Source of the DNA: Rhizobium sp. Q54
Lineage (GTDB): Bacteria > Pseudomonadota > Alphaproteobacteria > SHVZ01
Direction: 5' to 3'
DNA length: 37,533 nucleotides
Assembly (NCBI GenBank): GCA_945871425.1
Contig: CAMBVS010000038.1
Location: 1-37,533, forward strand
The stretch's first letter is position 1. Every line of letters begins with the position of its first letter. Shown piece after piece: positions 17,725 through 26,082 of the stretch. The notes under the pieces are model-generated. The model was not told where the DNA came from, ran no database searches, and saw nothing but the letters and a program-made list of their open reading frames with translations. Position numbers and translations under genes: made by a program.

Positions 17725-18177
17725 TCAGCTCGCGGCCTGCTTCGTCAGTTTCTGCTCGCGGGAGATGCGATAGCTCTCCTGGAAGTCCGGCGAAGCAATG
17801 AGCAGGGGCGGGATCCCGGCGCATTGCGTCACCAGGCCGATGAGCGCGCGGGCGAACGGGAACAGCTCACGCGGCGCTTCGACCATCAGGAACGCCTCGC
17901 GAAGGTCGGCCGCGACATCCGGCAGGCGATAGGTTCCGGCATAGACGAGTTCGATGATGGCCACCGTCTCGTCGCCGGCCTTGGCGGACGCGGTGATCGT
18001 GATGAAGGATTCGAAGTTGGTCGCATCGATCTGGCGATAGCTGACCTTCACGCTGGCGACGGGAACGGCGTCCTTGGCCGTCAGGAGTGAATGCGGCGCG
18101 TTCGGATGCTCGAACGAAAGATCGCGAACGTAGTGCGCGACCAGGTCCACGGTTCCGGATGCGTTGCTGCCAGTCAT
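17725..18177 (-). CDS. secB: SecB-family export chaperone
   Basis: This 150-residue protein starts at the ATG at 18177, chosen because AAGGAG lies seven bases before it; a longer open frame upstream is not protein-like. It aligns by eye with E. coli SecB: YVRDLSFEHPNAPHS matches the YTKDISFEAPNAPH block, and LFPFARALIGLVTQCAGIPP matches LFPYARECITSMVSRGTFP near the C-terminus. SecB holds preproteins unfolded for SecA. The middle of the protein is rather divergent, and this is not a usual genomic setting for the housekeeping gene, so it may be a second, specialised copy. It sits just upstream of a GT41 gene on the same strand. A substrate among the glycosylated or exported proteins of this locus is only a guess. 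Confidence 0.8.
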   Translation of the reverse strand: MTGSNASGTVDLVAHYVRDLSFEHPNAPHSLLTAKDAVPVASVKVSYRQIDATNFESFITITASAKAGDETVAIIELVYAGTYRLPDVAADLREAFLMVEAPRELFPFARALIGLVTQCAGIPPLLIASPDFQESYRISREQKLTKQAAS

Positions 18178-18345
18178 CGAGATCTCCTTAAACTTCGGCG
18201 CCGCCGGGGTACCATAGATCTCCGGGCGTAGCCAGCGGTCGCCGATGTCGCCGCGCGGAAGGTTGCCGGCCACGAACAGCTCCTGTATGTGGGCGTTTGG
18301 CGGCCTCTGCGGTGCGCCGCTGAAGATCCGTGCAGCAGGTGAGCA

Positions 18346-18798
18346 ATGACAGGCAGCGGCGATGTGAAGGTGTTTCTCGAACGATTGAACCGCGCCCGGG
18401 CGGACGGCCAGGCCAAGGTGGAGATCGACTTCAACCGGGTGACTCACCCGAGCAGTCCCCTGCCCTACGAAGCGGTCAAGGGTCGGATCGCCTATCTCTA
18501 TATCGCCATAGCCGCCGCCGTCGCGATCGGCGCGCGTTGGGGGCTCGGCGCCGGATGGACCGTTGTCCTGGAGGCCGTGGCTGTCGTCAGCGTCCTCTAT
18601 TGGCTGATCGGCAAGAGGTTCCTGGAGAGGCGCGCGACGGGCAAGATCATCGGCCAGCTCACCTCCGACGGAGACGCGTGGGAGAAGATCTGGCGCTTCG
18701 GCGGAATCACCGTCCGCATTTCCAAGGATGGTGCCGAGGAGGTCTGGGTGGCGCCGAAGGACAGCTGGAAAAGCGCTCACGACCGTCTGGTCGGCTGA
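18346..18798 (+). CDS. Small two-helix membrane protein, unknown
   Basis: This 150-residue protein has an ATG preceded by AGGTGAGC. A charged N-terminal segment (about 1-50) is followed by two hydrophobic helices, roughly 51-68 (IAYLYIAIAAAVAIGA) and 74-90 (VVLEAVAVVSVLYWLIG). A cytosolic C-terminal domain of about 55 residues is rich in Trp and Lys (DAWEKIWRFGGITVRISKDG). I do not recognise the family. It is divergent from secB, with a 168-bp gap between their starts, and stands alone on this strand. Confidence 0.65.
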   Translation: MTGSGDVKVFLERLNRARADGQAKVEIDFNRVTHPSSPLPYEAVKGRIAYLYIAIAAAVAIGARWGLGAGWTVVLEAVAVVSVLYWLIGKRFLERRATGKIIGQLTSDGDAWEKIWRFGGITVRISKDGAEEVWVAPKDSWKSAHDRLVG

Positions 18799-19100
18799 TC
18801 CTCCTCCGGTCCCTCTCCAACGGGCGTGTCGACTTCTGTCGCGGGTGCCGGCAGACGCCCGGAACGCAACCGTGCCATCGCCGCTTGAACCCGGGCAATG
18901 GCGGAGTCGGCTTCATCCACCAGCGGTGTGAGGTCGGGCGGCGGGGCGGCCGAGGATATCGAGAGCCTAGCGGAACTCCGCGAAAAGGCTTCAGAACCCT
19001 GGCATGTGATCGAGGTCGCCTTCGGGTTCCAGAGGGCGTGAGCGGTACGCCTCGGGGTCCGCGCACCTTACCCTTGATTCGTGTCTCTCGACGATCCGAG
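18799..19100. other. Gap with no well-supported gene
   Basis: About 300 bases between the membrane protein and the hypothetical gene on the other strand. A short minus-strand frame, 18777-18920 from a GTG, reads protein-like (begins VDEADSAIARVQAAMARL) with good third-position GC. It has no ribosome binding site and overlaps the end of the plus-strand gene, so I do not call it. No terminator or repeat stands out. Confidence 0.4.
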
Positions 19101-19844
19101 CTACCGGCGTCTTGCCTGGGAGAAGTGTCTGGCGAGGAACTGGTAGGTCTGGCGGATCAGGCGCTCGTTGGCCGGTGCGGGCTCCGTCGTCGCGCCGTTC
19201 CAGGCGAGAAGAATTGCATCCCATTTCATCAGCCGCTGGTGGAGCTCGTCGCGGATCTGCCGAATATGGGCGACGGACTCGTAGAACGTCTTGAGCAGAG
19301 CCACAAGATCCTCGGTGTCCGCATCGATCTGGGCGATGAGGTCCGCAAGCCCCCGGTACGGGGGCAAGATGAGCGCCCGGGCCCGACCGATTTCCCGAGG
19401 CTGCGGGGGCTCACCGCCGAGCCATGAGATCGGCTGCATGAAGAAGCGCGCCTGGGCGGCCTTGGCGTGGTGGGGCGCCACCGCCCAGGATGCCGATCCG
19501 TCGAGAAGCTCGGAAGGAATGGAGTCGCCCGGCCGGATCTCGTGGACGTAGGGGAGCCCCTCAACGGCCACGGCAATCGACCGCGTATCCTCGCCGACGG
19601 ACGGCAGGCCGAACGAACGAGCCAACCGATCGGCCGGAAGCGCCGCGTGGATCTCTCCAATGCATACATAGAAGAGCGGCGTGGTGCCGTCGTCCCCCAT
19701 CCGGAAGAAGGAGCCCTTGAACGCAAACAGCGGGTGGCGGAAGTCGAAGACGCACGGATCCGCAGCGGCCTTTGGCGCCGAGATCCCGCCTTCCTGTTCC
19801 TGGCAGTGAATGAGGGCGTCGGTGAGCCGCCTTAGTCTGAGCAC
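19101..19844 (-). CDS. Hypothetical protein divergent from cheA
   Basis: The start is uncertain. The frame is open to a TTG at 19913, but protein-like sequence begins near the GTG at 19844 (VLRLRRLTDALIHC), giving 247 residues. There is no signal peptide or membrane segment. The central part (FDFRHPLFAFKGSFFRMGDD, GEIHAALPADRLARSFGLPS) looks like a compact beta-rich domain. The last 80 residues are helical, with a possible coiled coil (ADLIAQIDADTEDLVALLK, then SVAHIRQIRDELHQRLMKWD). I do not recognise the family. It points away from cheA and shares with it the gap that carries the che-type element. Confidence 0.6.
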   Translation of the reverse strand: MLRLRRLTDALIHCQEQEGGISAPKAAADPCVFDFRHPLFAFKGSFFRMGDDGTTPLFYVCIGEIHAALPADRLARSFGLPSVGEDTRSIAVAVEGLPYVHEIRPGDSIPSELLDGSASWAVAPHHAKAAQARFFMQPISWLGGEPPQPREIGRARALILPPYRGLADLIAQIDADTEDLVALLKTFYESVAHIRQIRDELHQRLMKWDAILLAWNGATTEPAPANERLIRQTYQFLARHFSQARRR

Positions 19845-19921
19845 GTCCGGCGGGCACTCTACGCGGGCAAGGCCAGGCCCGGCCCTAGACGAAAGGTGGA
19901 GCCCGGCGCGCAATCGGCAGG

Positions 19922-19944
19922 CTCATACGTTTGGTTGATATGAG
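19922..19944 (+). promoter_or_regulatory. che-type 20-bp element before cheA (copy A)
   Basis: CTCATACGTTTGGTTGATAT at 19922-19941 is one of seven strong copies of a shared element in this locus; it ends 58 bp before the cheA ATG. This copy also forms an inverted repeat, CTCATA (19922-19927) with TATGAG (19939-19944). GCCG follows 11 bases after the TTT, as at a sigma-28 -10, but that is not true of every copy. Confidence 0.6.
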
Positions 19945-19998
19945 CCGGACCTTGCCGAGGACACTATCGCCGGACAACGGAAGCGGGAGCTGACTGCC

Positions 19999-22266
19999 AT
20001 GGACGATCTGATCCGAGACTTCTTGACCGAGACGACCGAGAGCATCGGCCAGGTCGACAACGACCTCGTCGCGCTCGAGCAGCGTCCCGACGACGGCGAG
20101 CTGATCGGACGGATCTTCAGGCTCGTCCACACCGTCAAAGGCACATGCGGCTTCCTCGGCCTCGCCAGGCTCGAGAAGGTCGCCCATGCCGGCGAGAATG
20201 TTCTCGGAAGGTTCCGGGACAAGAGCCTCGCTCCGACCACGGACTCCATCGGCCTCGTTCTCAAGGCCGTCGACCGCATCAAGGTGATCGTCGCCGGGAT
20301 CGAGCAGGCGGACGGCGTCGAGCTCGCCGGCGACGACTCCGAGCTGATCGCCCAGCTGGACGCCGTCTATCGCGGCGATACGGCCGAAAGCGGCAAGTCC
20401 GCGCCGTCACGCCCGAGCCGATCGACTCGATCTCGCCGCCGGGCGCCGCGCCCGCTCTATCGACCGAGGGAAGAGACTTCCGCCGCCGACGCGGCGCCCG
20501 AGCCGCTTGAGGCCGTCGAGCCCCCGGCAGCCCTGGGCATCACGCCGGCCGAGGAGAGCACGCCAGTCGCGGTCCCGGCGAAAGTAGCCGCCGATAACGT
20601 TCCGGCGGCTCAGTCGCAGGTCTCAGGCCAGACGATCCGCGTGTCTCTCGATCTTCTCGAGCGGCTGATGACCGCGGTCAGCGAGCTCGTTCTCACCCGC
20701 AACCAGCTTCTGCAGGCGCTCCGCTCCCAGGACAGCGCGGTCGTCCAGGTTCCTCTTCAGCGGCTCTCGCTGATCGCGTCCGAGCTTCAGGAAGGGATCA
20801 TGCGCACCCGCATGCAGCCGATCGGCAACGCCTGGTCGAAGCTGCCTCGCCTGGTTCGCGACCTTTCTGTCGAGCTCGGAAAGAAGATCGATCTGCAGAT
20901 GAACGGGGCCGATACCGAGCTCGACCGCCAGGTTCTGGAGCTGATCCGCGATCCCCTGACGCACATGGTCCGCAACTCCGCCGACCATGGCCTCGAGACC
21001 GGCGCCGACAGGATCGCCGCCGGCAAGCCCGAGGCCGGCACGATCACGCTCAACGCCTATCACAAGGGCGGGCACATCATCATCGAGATCCGGGACGACG
21101 GCCGCGGTCTTCCGGTCGAGAAGATCAAGCTAAAGGCGATCCAGGCGGGGTTGCTCACCGATGCCGAGGCGGCGCAGATGAGCCCGCAGCTCATCCAGTC
21201 CCTGATCTTCAAGGCCGGCTTCTCCACCGCCGACAAGGTGACGGCGGTCTCCGGACGGGGCGTCGGCATGGACGTCGTCCGAACCAACATCGAACGGATC
21301 GGCGGCAGCATCGAGCTCGACTCCCGGGAGGGCGGCGGTACGGCATTCTTCATCAAGATCCCGCTGACGCTCGCCATCGTCTCGGCGCTGATCGTCGAGG
21401 CGTCGGGGCAGAGGTTCGCCATACCGCAGATCGCCGTCTCCGAGCTTGTCCTCGCGCGGCCCGACCAGGTCGAGTCGCTCGGCGGGGCGGCGGTTCTCCG
21501 GCTCCGCGATCGCCTCCTGCCGCTGGTCCGGCTCGCCGATGCCCTCGGAATCGACCGTCCGGTCGAGGCCGGGAAGAATAATCTCATCGTCGTCGCCCAG
21601 GTCGGCAGCCAGACCTTCGGCGTCGTCGTCGACCGGGTCTACGACACCGAGGAGATCGTGGTGAAGCCGGTGGCGCCGATCCTCCGCGGCCTCACGGTCT
21701 ATGCCGGCAACACCATCCTCGGAGACGGCAGCGTCATCATGATCCTCGACCAGAACGGGCTGGCGGCGACCGCCGGCCGGATGGACACCGACGGAGCAAC
21801 AGCGGAGACCAAGACGGCGCTGATGGCGCGGGGTGCTGGCACGGAGCAGCTGATCCTCTTCGAGACCGCGGGGGACAGCACGCCCAAGGCCGTCCCGCTC
21901 GACCAGGTCGCCAGGCTCGAGCAGATCGAGGCGAAGCGCGTCGAGTGCGTCGACGGCAGACGGATCGTACAGTACCGAGGCGAGCTCATGCCCCTGGTGA
22001 CGCTCGACCCGAACGCGCCGGTGGCTTCGAGCGGGAACCTCTCCGTGCTCGTCTTCTCCGATCGCGGCCGTTCGATGGGTCTGCTTGCCGAGCGCATCCT
22101 GGACATCGTCGATGTGGAGGTCGATCTGAAGATGACCTCTACCCGCGCAGGGTCGTCCGGTACCGCCGTCATCGCCGGAAAGGCGACCGAGCTCATCGAC
22201 GTCCAGCATTTCGTACGCACCGCCTTCCGCGAGGCGGACGTGGTCCTGCTCTCCGCGGCCGCTTGA
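19999..22266 (+). CDS. cheA: Chemotaxis histidine kinase CheA with two CheW-like domains
   Basis: This 755-residue protein is the kinase core of the chemoreceptor array. The N-terminal Hpt domain has the phospho-acceptor His44 in RLVHTVKGTCGFLG. No P2 (CheY-docking) domain is recognisable; a Pro/Ala-rich linker of about 80 residues takes its place. The dimerisation domain (RVSLDLLERLMTAVSELVLT) and the HATPase follow, with N-box HMVRNSADHGLE, G1 DDGRGLP and G2 GRGVGMDVV. A CheW domain follows (TLAIVSALIVEASGQRFAIP), then a second CheW-like domain at the C-terminus (about 615-750). Part of the linker (20401-20470) reads better in the +1 frame, suggesting two compensating frameshifts. First gene of the unit with cheW 25 bp downstream. 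Confidence 0.95.
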   Translation: MDDLIRDFLTETTESIGQVDNDLVALEQRPDDGELIGRIFRLVHTVKGTCGFLGLARLEKVAHAGENVLGRFRDKSLAPTTDSIGLVLKAVDRIKVIVAGIEQADGVELAGDDSELIAQLDAVYRGDTAESGKSAPSRPSRSTRSRRRAPRPLYRPREETSAADAAPEPLEAVEPPAALGITPAEESTPVAVPAKVAADNVPAAQSQVSGQTIRVSLDLLERLMTAVSELVLTRNQLLQALRSQDSAVVQVPLQRLSLIASELQEGIMRTRMQPIGNAWSKLPRLVRDLSVELGKKIDLQMNGADTELDRQVLELIRDPLTHMVRNSADHGLETGADRIAAGKPEAGTITLNAYHKGGHIIIEIRDDGRGLPVEKIKLKAIQAGLLTDAEAAQMSPQLIQSLIFKAGFSTADKVTAVSGRGVGMDVVRTNIERIGGSIELDSREGGGTAFFIKIPLTLAIVSALIVEASGQRFAIPQIAVSELVLARPDQVESLGGAAVLRLRDRLLPLVRLADALGIDRPVEAGKNNLIVVAQVGSQTFGVVVDRVYDTEEIVVKPVAPILRGLTVYAGNTILGDGSVIMILDQNGLAATAGRMDTDGATAETKTALMARGAGTEQLILFETAGDSTPKAVPLDQVARLEQIEAKRVECVDGRRIVQYRGELMPLVTLDPNAPVASSGNLSVLVFSDRGRSMGLLAERILDIVDVEVDLKMTSTRAGSSGTAVIAGKATELIDVQHFVRTAFREADVVLLSAAA

Positions 22267-22291
22267 GCCCAGTTAAGAGGAATCGTGCGTC

Positions 22292-22771
22292 ATGACACAA
22301 ATCTCCGTTGTTCCCGCTGCCGACCCGGCGAAGGTCGTCTCCGAGTACGTCACGATTACGCTCGACGGTCAGGAGTTCGGTCTTCCCATATCCGCCGTCT
22401 ACGACATCCTGAACGAGCAGCGCATGACCCCGGTGGCTCTCGCATCCGAGGAGATCGCCGGCGTGATGAATATCCGCGGCCGGATCGTCACCGCGATCGA
22501 CGCGCGCCAGCGCCTGGGCCTTGGAAAGAACAAGGGCGCCGGTAGCATGAGCGTCGTCGTCCACCACAAGGGCGAGCCCTATGCGCTCGTGGTCGACGCC
22601 GTTGGCGAAGTGAGGCCGATCGCTACGGATGGCGTCGTGAAGAATCCTCCCAACCTCAAGCCCGAATGGGCGGCACTATGCGAGGGCGTCCATCGCCTCG
22701 ACTCGGGGCTCCTCCTGATCCTCAACGTCGATCGGTTCGTCGGCGGTGTCACCTCCGGCCAGCCCGGCTAG
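22292..22771 (+). CDS. cheW: Chemotaxis coupling protein CheW
   Basis: This 159-residue single-domain CheW links receptors to CheA. The typical blocks are visible: YVTITLDGQEFGLPISAVYD, EEIAGVMNIRGRIVTAIDAR and YALVVDAVGEVRPI, ending in LLLILNVDRFV. It has normal length and an intact frame, and ends in TAG. It follows cheA by 25 bp on the same strand and is almost certainly co-transcribed with it. The next gene begins 23 bp after its stop. Confidence 0.95.
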   Translation: MTQISVVPAADPAKVVSEYVTITLDGQEFGLPISAVYDILNEQRMTPVALASEEIAGVMNIRGRIVTAIDARQRLGLGKNKGAGSMSVVVHHKGEPYALVVDAVGEVRPIATDGVVKNPPNLKPEWAALCEGVHRLDSGLLLILNVDRFVGGVTSGQPG

Positions 22772-22794
22772 CCGCGAGGCTGCGAGAGGGGCGA

Positions 22795-23188
22795 TGAGCG
22801 CCGGCGCCGTGCAGTCAACGGCAGGCAAGGCCATCGAGGGCCTCGAAAAGTTCCTGGCGCGGCTTTGCCGGCAGGCGCACGCCCGCGCCCCGGCGCGGCC
22901 GGGTCCCTGGTGGTCGTGGTCTTCGCGGGCTTCTTCGGCGCCGTCCTGATCTTGCTCGCCATCGCCGCGGTCAACGGCGAAACGCTGTACTGGCTGCCGG
23001 AGGACGCGCGGGGCCTGGTCCTGTCGACCAGCCTAAGGGTCGGGCTGACCATCGACTCCCTGATGAAGTGGGGAATCGCCGATGTTCTCTGGACGATCCT
23101 GGGGAAGGCGTTGATTCTCGCGCTCGTCCTGGTCGTAGGTCTTCCTGCCGCGCGCGCGCTGCTGCGGATGGTGCGGATAATGCCGTAG
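22795..23188 (+). pseudogene. Small two-TM membrane protein with apparent frameshift
   Basis: The start is an ATG at 22795 with a very good ribosome binding site (GAGAGGGG). It gives an amphipathic N-terminus (KAIEGLEKFLARLCRQAHAR), then the frame runs into Trp/Ser-rich nonsense and stops at about 22949. From about 22900 the next frame takes over, with high third-position GC and two hydrophobic helices (SLVVVVFAGFFGAVLILLA and ALILALVLVVGLPAARAL) to a TAG at 23188. Joined, it is a protein of about 131 residues. A one-step frame change near 22890-22905, in a GC-rich stretch, explains both halves; it could be a real mutation, programmed slippage or a sequencing error. A separate protein from TTG 22865 is the alternative. 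Family unknown; likely in the cheA-cheW transcript. Confidence 0.5.
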
Positions 23189-23205
23189 CTATTTCAGCAA
23201 GCGGC

Positions 23206-23214
23206 GGGGGGGGG
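23206..23214 (+). repeat. Nine-G homopolymer in a leader
   Basis: A run of nine G lies 8 bases before the TTG start of the next gene. It could serve as the ribosome binding site, and its length could vary by slippage. Confidence 0.5.
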
Positions 23215-23222
23215 CAGCGGCG

Positions 23223-23582
23223 TTGCCACGGATCAGGCTGACGCGGGCGCTTCGGATCGCGGTCCAGGACCCCGCCCATGGACACCATCATCAGTTCGAC
23301 ATGGAGGTAGATCTGGTACTCCGGCGCTCCGCGGATACCAACTCAGTCATCGGCCAGCTCTCGGCGATCGTCCCGGCCATGCTCGGATCGGCGAGCGAGG
23401 CCGTCGATAATGCCATCGGCAGCGTCAACGCGGAGGACATGGCGCGCGCCCTCTCCCGTTCGGCGCGCAAGCGCGACAAGAGGATACGTTCCGTCGAGCT
23501 CCGGGACCTCGCCTACACGATGGTCGATCCGGAGTCGGGAGCGGTCCTCTTCACGCAGAACCTGCCGGTCGTGAGCGCCTGA
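23223..23582 (+). CDS. Small hypothetical protein at the end of the cheA unit
   Basis: This 119-residue protein probably starts at TTG 23223, just after a G-rich tract; an in-frame ATG at 23301 would shorten it to 93 residues. It has no membrane segment or signal. The middle is a helical, small-residue-rich segment (VIGQLSAIVPAMLGSASEAV) followed by a basic stretch (SRSARKRDKRIRS). I do not recognise the family. It is last on the plus strand after cheA, cheW and the frameshifted membrane gene, and converges on a histidine kinase gene 39 bp away. Confidence 0.55.
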   Translation: MPRIRLTRALRIAVQDPAHGHHHQFDMEVDLVLRRSADTNSVIGQLSAIVPAMLGSASEAVDNAIGSVNAEDMARALSRSARKRDKRIRSVELRDLAYTMVDPESGAVLFTQNLPVVSA

Positions 23583-23621
23583 CGCGGCCGCCGCGGACTT
23601 GCTCGCTGTCGCGGCCGAAGC

Positions 23622-25862
23622 TCAACGCGCCCGGCCCAGGATCGCGCCGACTTTCCCGATGAGGTCTTTCGGCAAGAACGGCTTTTTCAGAACGCCGGCG
23701 ATCCCGTCGGGCCGCTTTGTCTCTTCGATCTCGTTCCCGGAGTATCCGGTGCATAGAAGGACCTGGATGCCGGCACTCATCCCCGACAGGTGGCCGGCAA
23801 GCTCGAGGCCGGTCATCCCCGGCATGATCTGGTCCGTGACCACGAGATCGAACGCCGCCGGCTCGTCCCGAAGCCGCTTCAGGGCCGCTGCCGGGTCACT
23901 GTAAATCTCGACGCGGTAACCCGCCCGTTGGAGCGACAATCCGCTCAGTTCCGCGACATACGCCTCGTCGTCGATCACCATGATCGTGCCTCGCCCGGCC
24001 TCACCGTGGGGTCCCGGCCCACTCCCGGCCGCGGCAGCCTGAGCGGCGGGAGGCCGTTCCGCCGCCGGCATCGCGGCCTGCGAAAGCGGCAGCAGCATCG
24101 AGAAGGTGGTGGGCCCCCCCGGCCCGGTGCGCACATGGATGGCGCCTCCGTGCGCCTCGACGATGCGCGAGACCGACGCGAGTCCAAGCCCGGTTCCCTG
24201 GCCCTGCGCTTTGGTCGTGAAGAACGGATCGAAGATCCGCTTCAGGGTGCCCATGTCCATGCCAGGCCCCGTGTCCACTACATCGATCCTCGCATAATCG
24301 CCGGCCTCGAGGACGCCGCGCCAAAGATTGAGCCAGGAGCCATCCTCCGATACCAGGGACAGCCCCGATAGACTTACATCCGGGTTACGCATCAGGCTCC
24401 CGGCACGGCCGCCGTCGGCGCGCTGCAGGTACACGCGGATCGAGATCGATCCAGCGTGCTCACCGATAGCGTGAGCGCCGTTGATGGCGAGGTTCAGCAG
24501 CATCTGCTCGATCGCCCCTCGATCGTGCTGCACGGTCAGGCGCACGCCGGGACCGGGCGGCGATAGAGACAGCGACACCGACGCCGGCAGCGACGACCGG
24601 ATCAGGCGTGCGGCCATTTCGATGGTCTCGATCAAATCGTTGGAGGCGGTCTCGACCGGCAACGGCTTGGCGAAGGTAGTCAGGCTCTGGACAATCGCCC
24701 TGCCGCGCATAGCGCTGTCGATAATTTTGCCGAAGGACTGGGCGACCGAGCCCGCCGCGTTCATCACATGTCCGACGACGCGATTCGCCTCCGGGTCGCG
24801 CGTCAGCATCCTGGCGGGCAAGGTCTCGAGAAGGTTCATCTGACTTTGACCGAGCGACGCGAAACCGAGGATGATCGTCAGCAGGTTGTTGAAGTCGTGC
24901 GCCGCCGTCGCCGCAATCGCTCCGACGGAATTGCTCTTCTCCTGATAGAACAGCTTCTCCAGCAGCGCCAAGCGCTCGGCCTCGGTCCGCCGGCGCTCCG
25001 CAACGTTCGAGATCAAGAGCAGGGAGCAGCCTTCGCCGGCACCCAGCACCCGGATCCGGAACGTTCGGCCGTCGAGGAGAACCCATTCCCTAGTTTCGCC
25101 GGAGCCACTGAGCAACGCGTCGATGTCATCGCGAGGAAGCGCCAGCAGGGAGAGGAGATCGGCCATCGTGGCATTCAACAAGCCGCCGGCAGCGCCCTCA
25201 TCGAGCCCTAGGGAGGGTCTGACGAGGTCCACGAAGCTACGATTCCAGATTACGGTGCCGGTGTCGCCCGCGACCAGCGCCAGGCCATCGGTCACGACGT
25301 TCATTGCGGCCTGCAGCCAAGAGCATCTCCTGACGAGCTCGTCCTCGCCCAGCCGCTGGCCGTCCGCGGGAAGCTGCTCGAGTGATGCTTTGGTCCGGTG
25401 CAGCCGTCCGATAGCCGTCGCGACCCGGACGGTCTCCCCTTGGCCCGTGCGGTACTCGGCCTCCATGAGGACACGGTCGCCGCGATTGAGTTCTGCAAAG
25501 GCTCCATCGGCTCGACGGTGCCGCGAGAGCCGGGTATGCAGCCACGTCGTCCTGTCGATTCCGGGGGCGACGACGATGCCGGCATCCCAGGCGAGTTCCT
25601 CGATTTCCGAGTAGGTCATGCCGACCGCGATGCGGCCCTCGATCGGCTGGTGCTCGACGCCGTACGCCTTGTTGCAAAAGACAAGGCGGTCGTCGGCGTC
25701 ATAGAGGGAGAAGCTGTCGTCGATGGCGTCGATCGCGCTCGACAGGCGGCGTTCCGCGCGTCGTATGTCGGTGACGCCCGATTGGATGGGACTGAGGCAT
25801 CCCCGCTCGGGCTCAGTGTCGGCTTCCGGCGCGCCTGAACGGGCTGTCGGTTTTCCGGTCAT
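23622..25862 (-). CDS. Cytosolic hybrid histidine kinase (PAS-like, HisKA, HATPase, receiver)
   Basis: This 746-residue protein starts at ATG 25862; the frame stays open to a GTG at 26030, but that segment has weaker third-position GC. An ATG at 26083 overlapping the upstream stop lies in another frame, so an N-terminal frameshift is possible. There is no membrane helix. Two PAS-like regions (about 35-150 and 180-290) precede the H-box TAAHDFNNLLTIILGF with His322. The HATPase has N-box LLNLAINGAHAIGEH, G1 DVVDTGPGMDMG and G2 GQGTGLGLASV. The C-terminal receiver has IMVIDDE, the phospho-Asp in LVVTDQIMPGMTG and the Lys in LKKPF. The HDFNNLL type of H-box is common in kinases with their own receiver. 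Last of the cheZ-kinase-kinase run; the signal is unknown. Confidence 0.87.
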   Translation of the reverse strand: MTGKPTARSGAPEADTEPERGCLSPIQSGVTDIRRAERRLSSAIDAIDDSFSLYDADDRLVFCNKAYGVEHQPIEGRIAVGMTYSEIEELAWDAGIVVAPGIDRTTWLHTRLSRHRRADGAFAELNRGDRVLMEAEYRTGQGETVRVATAIGRLHRTKASLEQLPADGQRLGEDELVRRCSWLQAAMNVVTDGLALVAGDTGTVIWNRSFVDLVRPSLGLDEGAAGGLLNATMADLLSLLALPRDDIDALLSGSGETREWVLLDGRTFRIRVLGAGEGCSLLLISNVAERRRTEAERLALLEKLFYQEKSNSVGAIAATAAHDFNNLLTIILGFASLGQSQMNLLETLPARMLTRDPEANRVVGHVMNAAGSVAQSFGKIIDSAMRGRAIVQSLTTFAKPLPVETASNDLIETIEMAARLIRSSLPASVSLSLSPPGPGVRLTVQHDRGAIEQMLLNLAINGAHAIGEHAGSISIRVYLQRADGGRAGSLMRNPDVSLSGLSLVSEDGSWLNLWRGVLEAGDYARIDVVDTGPGMDMGTLKRIFDPFFTTKAQGQGTGLGLASVSRIVEAHGGAIHVRTGPGGPTTFSMLLPLSQAAMPAAERPPAAQAAAAGSGPGPHGEAGRGTIMVIDDEAYVAELSGLSLQRAGYRVEIYSDPAAALKRLRDEPAAFDLVVTDQIMPGMTGLELAGHLSGMSAGIQVLLCTGYSGNEIEETKRPDGIAGVLKKPFLPKDLIGKVGAILGRAR

Positions 25863-26082
25863 GGCTCGGAGAAGCCCGGCAACCCGCAACGGTGCATCGC
25901 AGCCAGGGGGAGGGACCGTTGCGGCCTCGATCGGCGCAAAAAGCGCCCCGGTCCAAGCAGCTCCGGCGCGGTCCGACCGCCTGGCGTCCCCGCCGAGCAG
26001 ATCGGGGACTTCCAGATCCGCAGGCTCCACGACGTTGGATCGCCACCGACCCCCGGAGGTGGCCCGGCGCCGCCTGCAATCA

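Noticed and set aside
18777..18920. Short minus-strand frame of 47 residues with good codon use
   Set aside because: It has a GTG start without a ribosome binding site, overlaps the end of a plus-strand gene, and has no recognisable family.
25090..25150. DDIDALLSG in the cytosolic hybrid kinase, resembling the FliM CheY-binding peptide
   Set aside because: It lies inside a folded PAS-like region rather than in a free tail or linker, so chance similarity is more likely.
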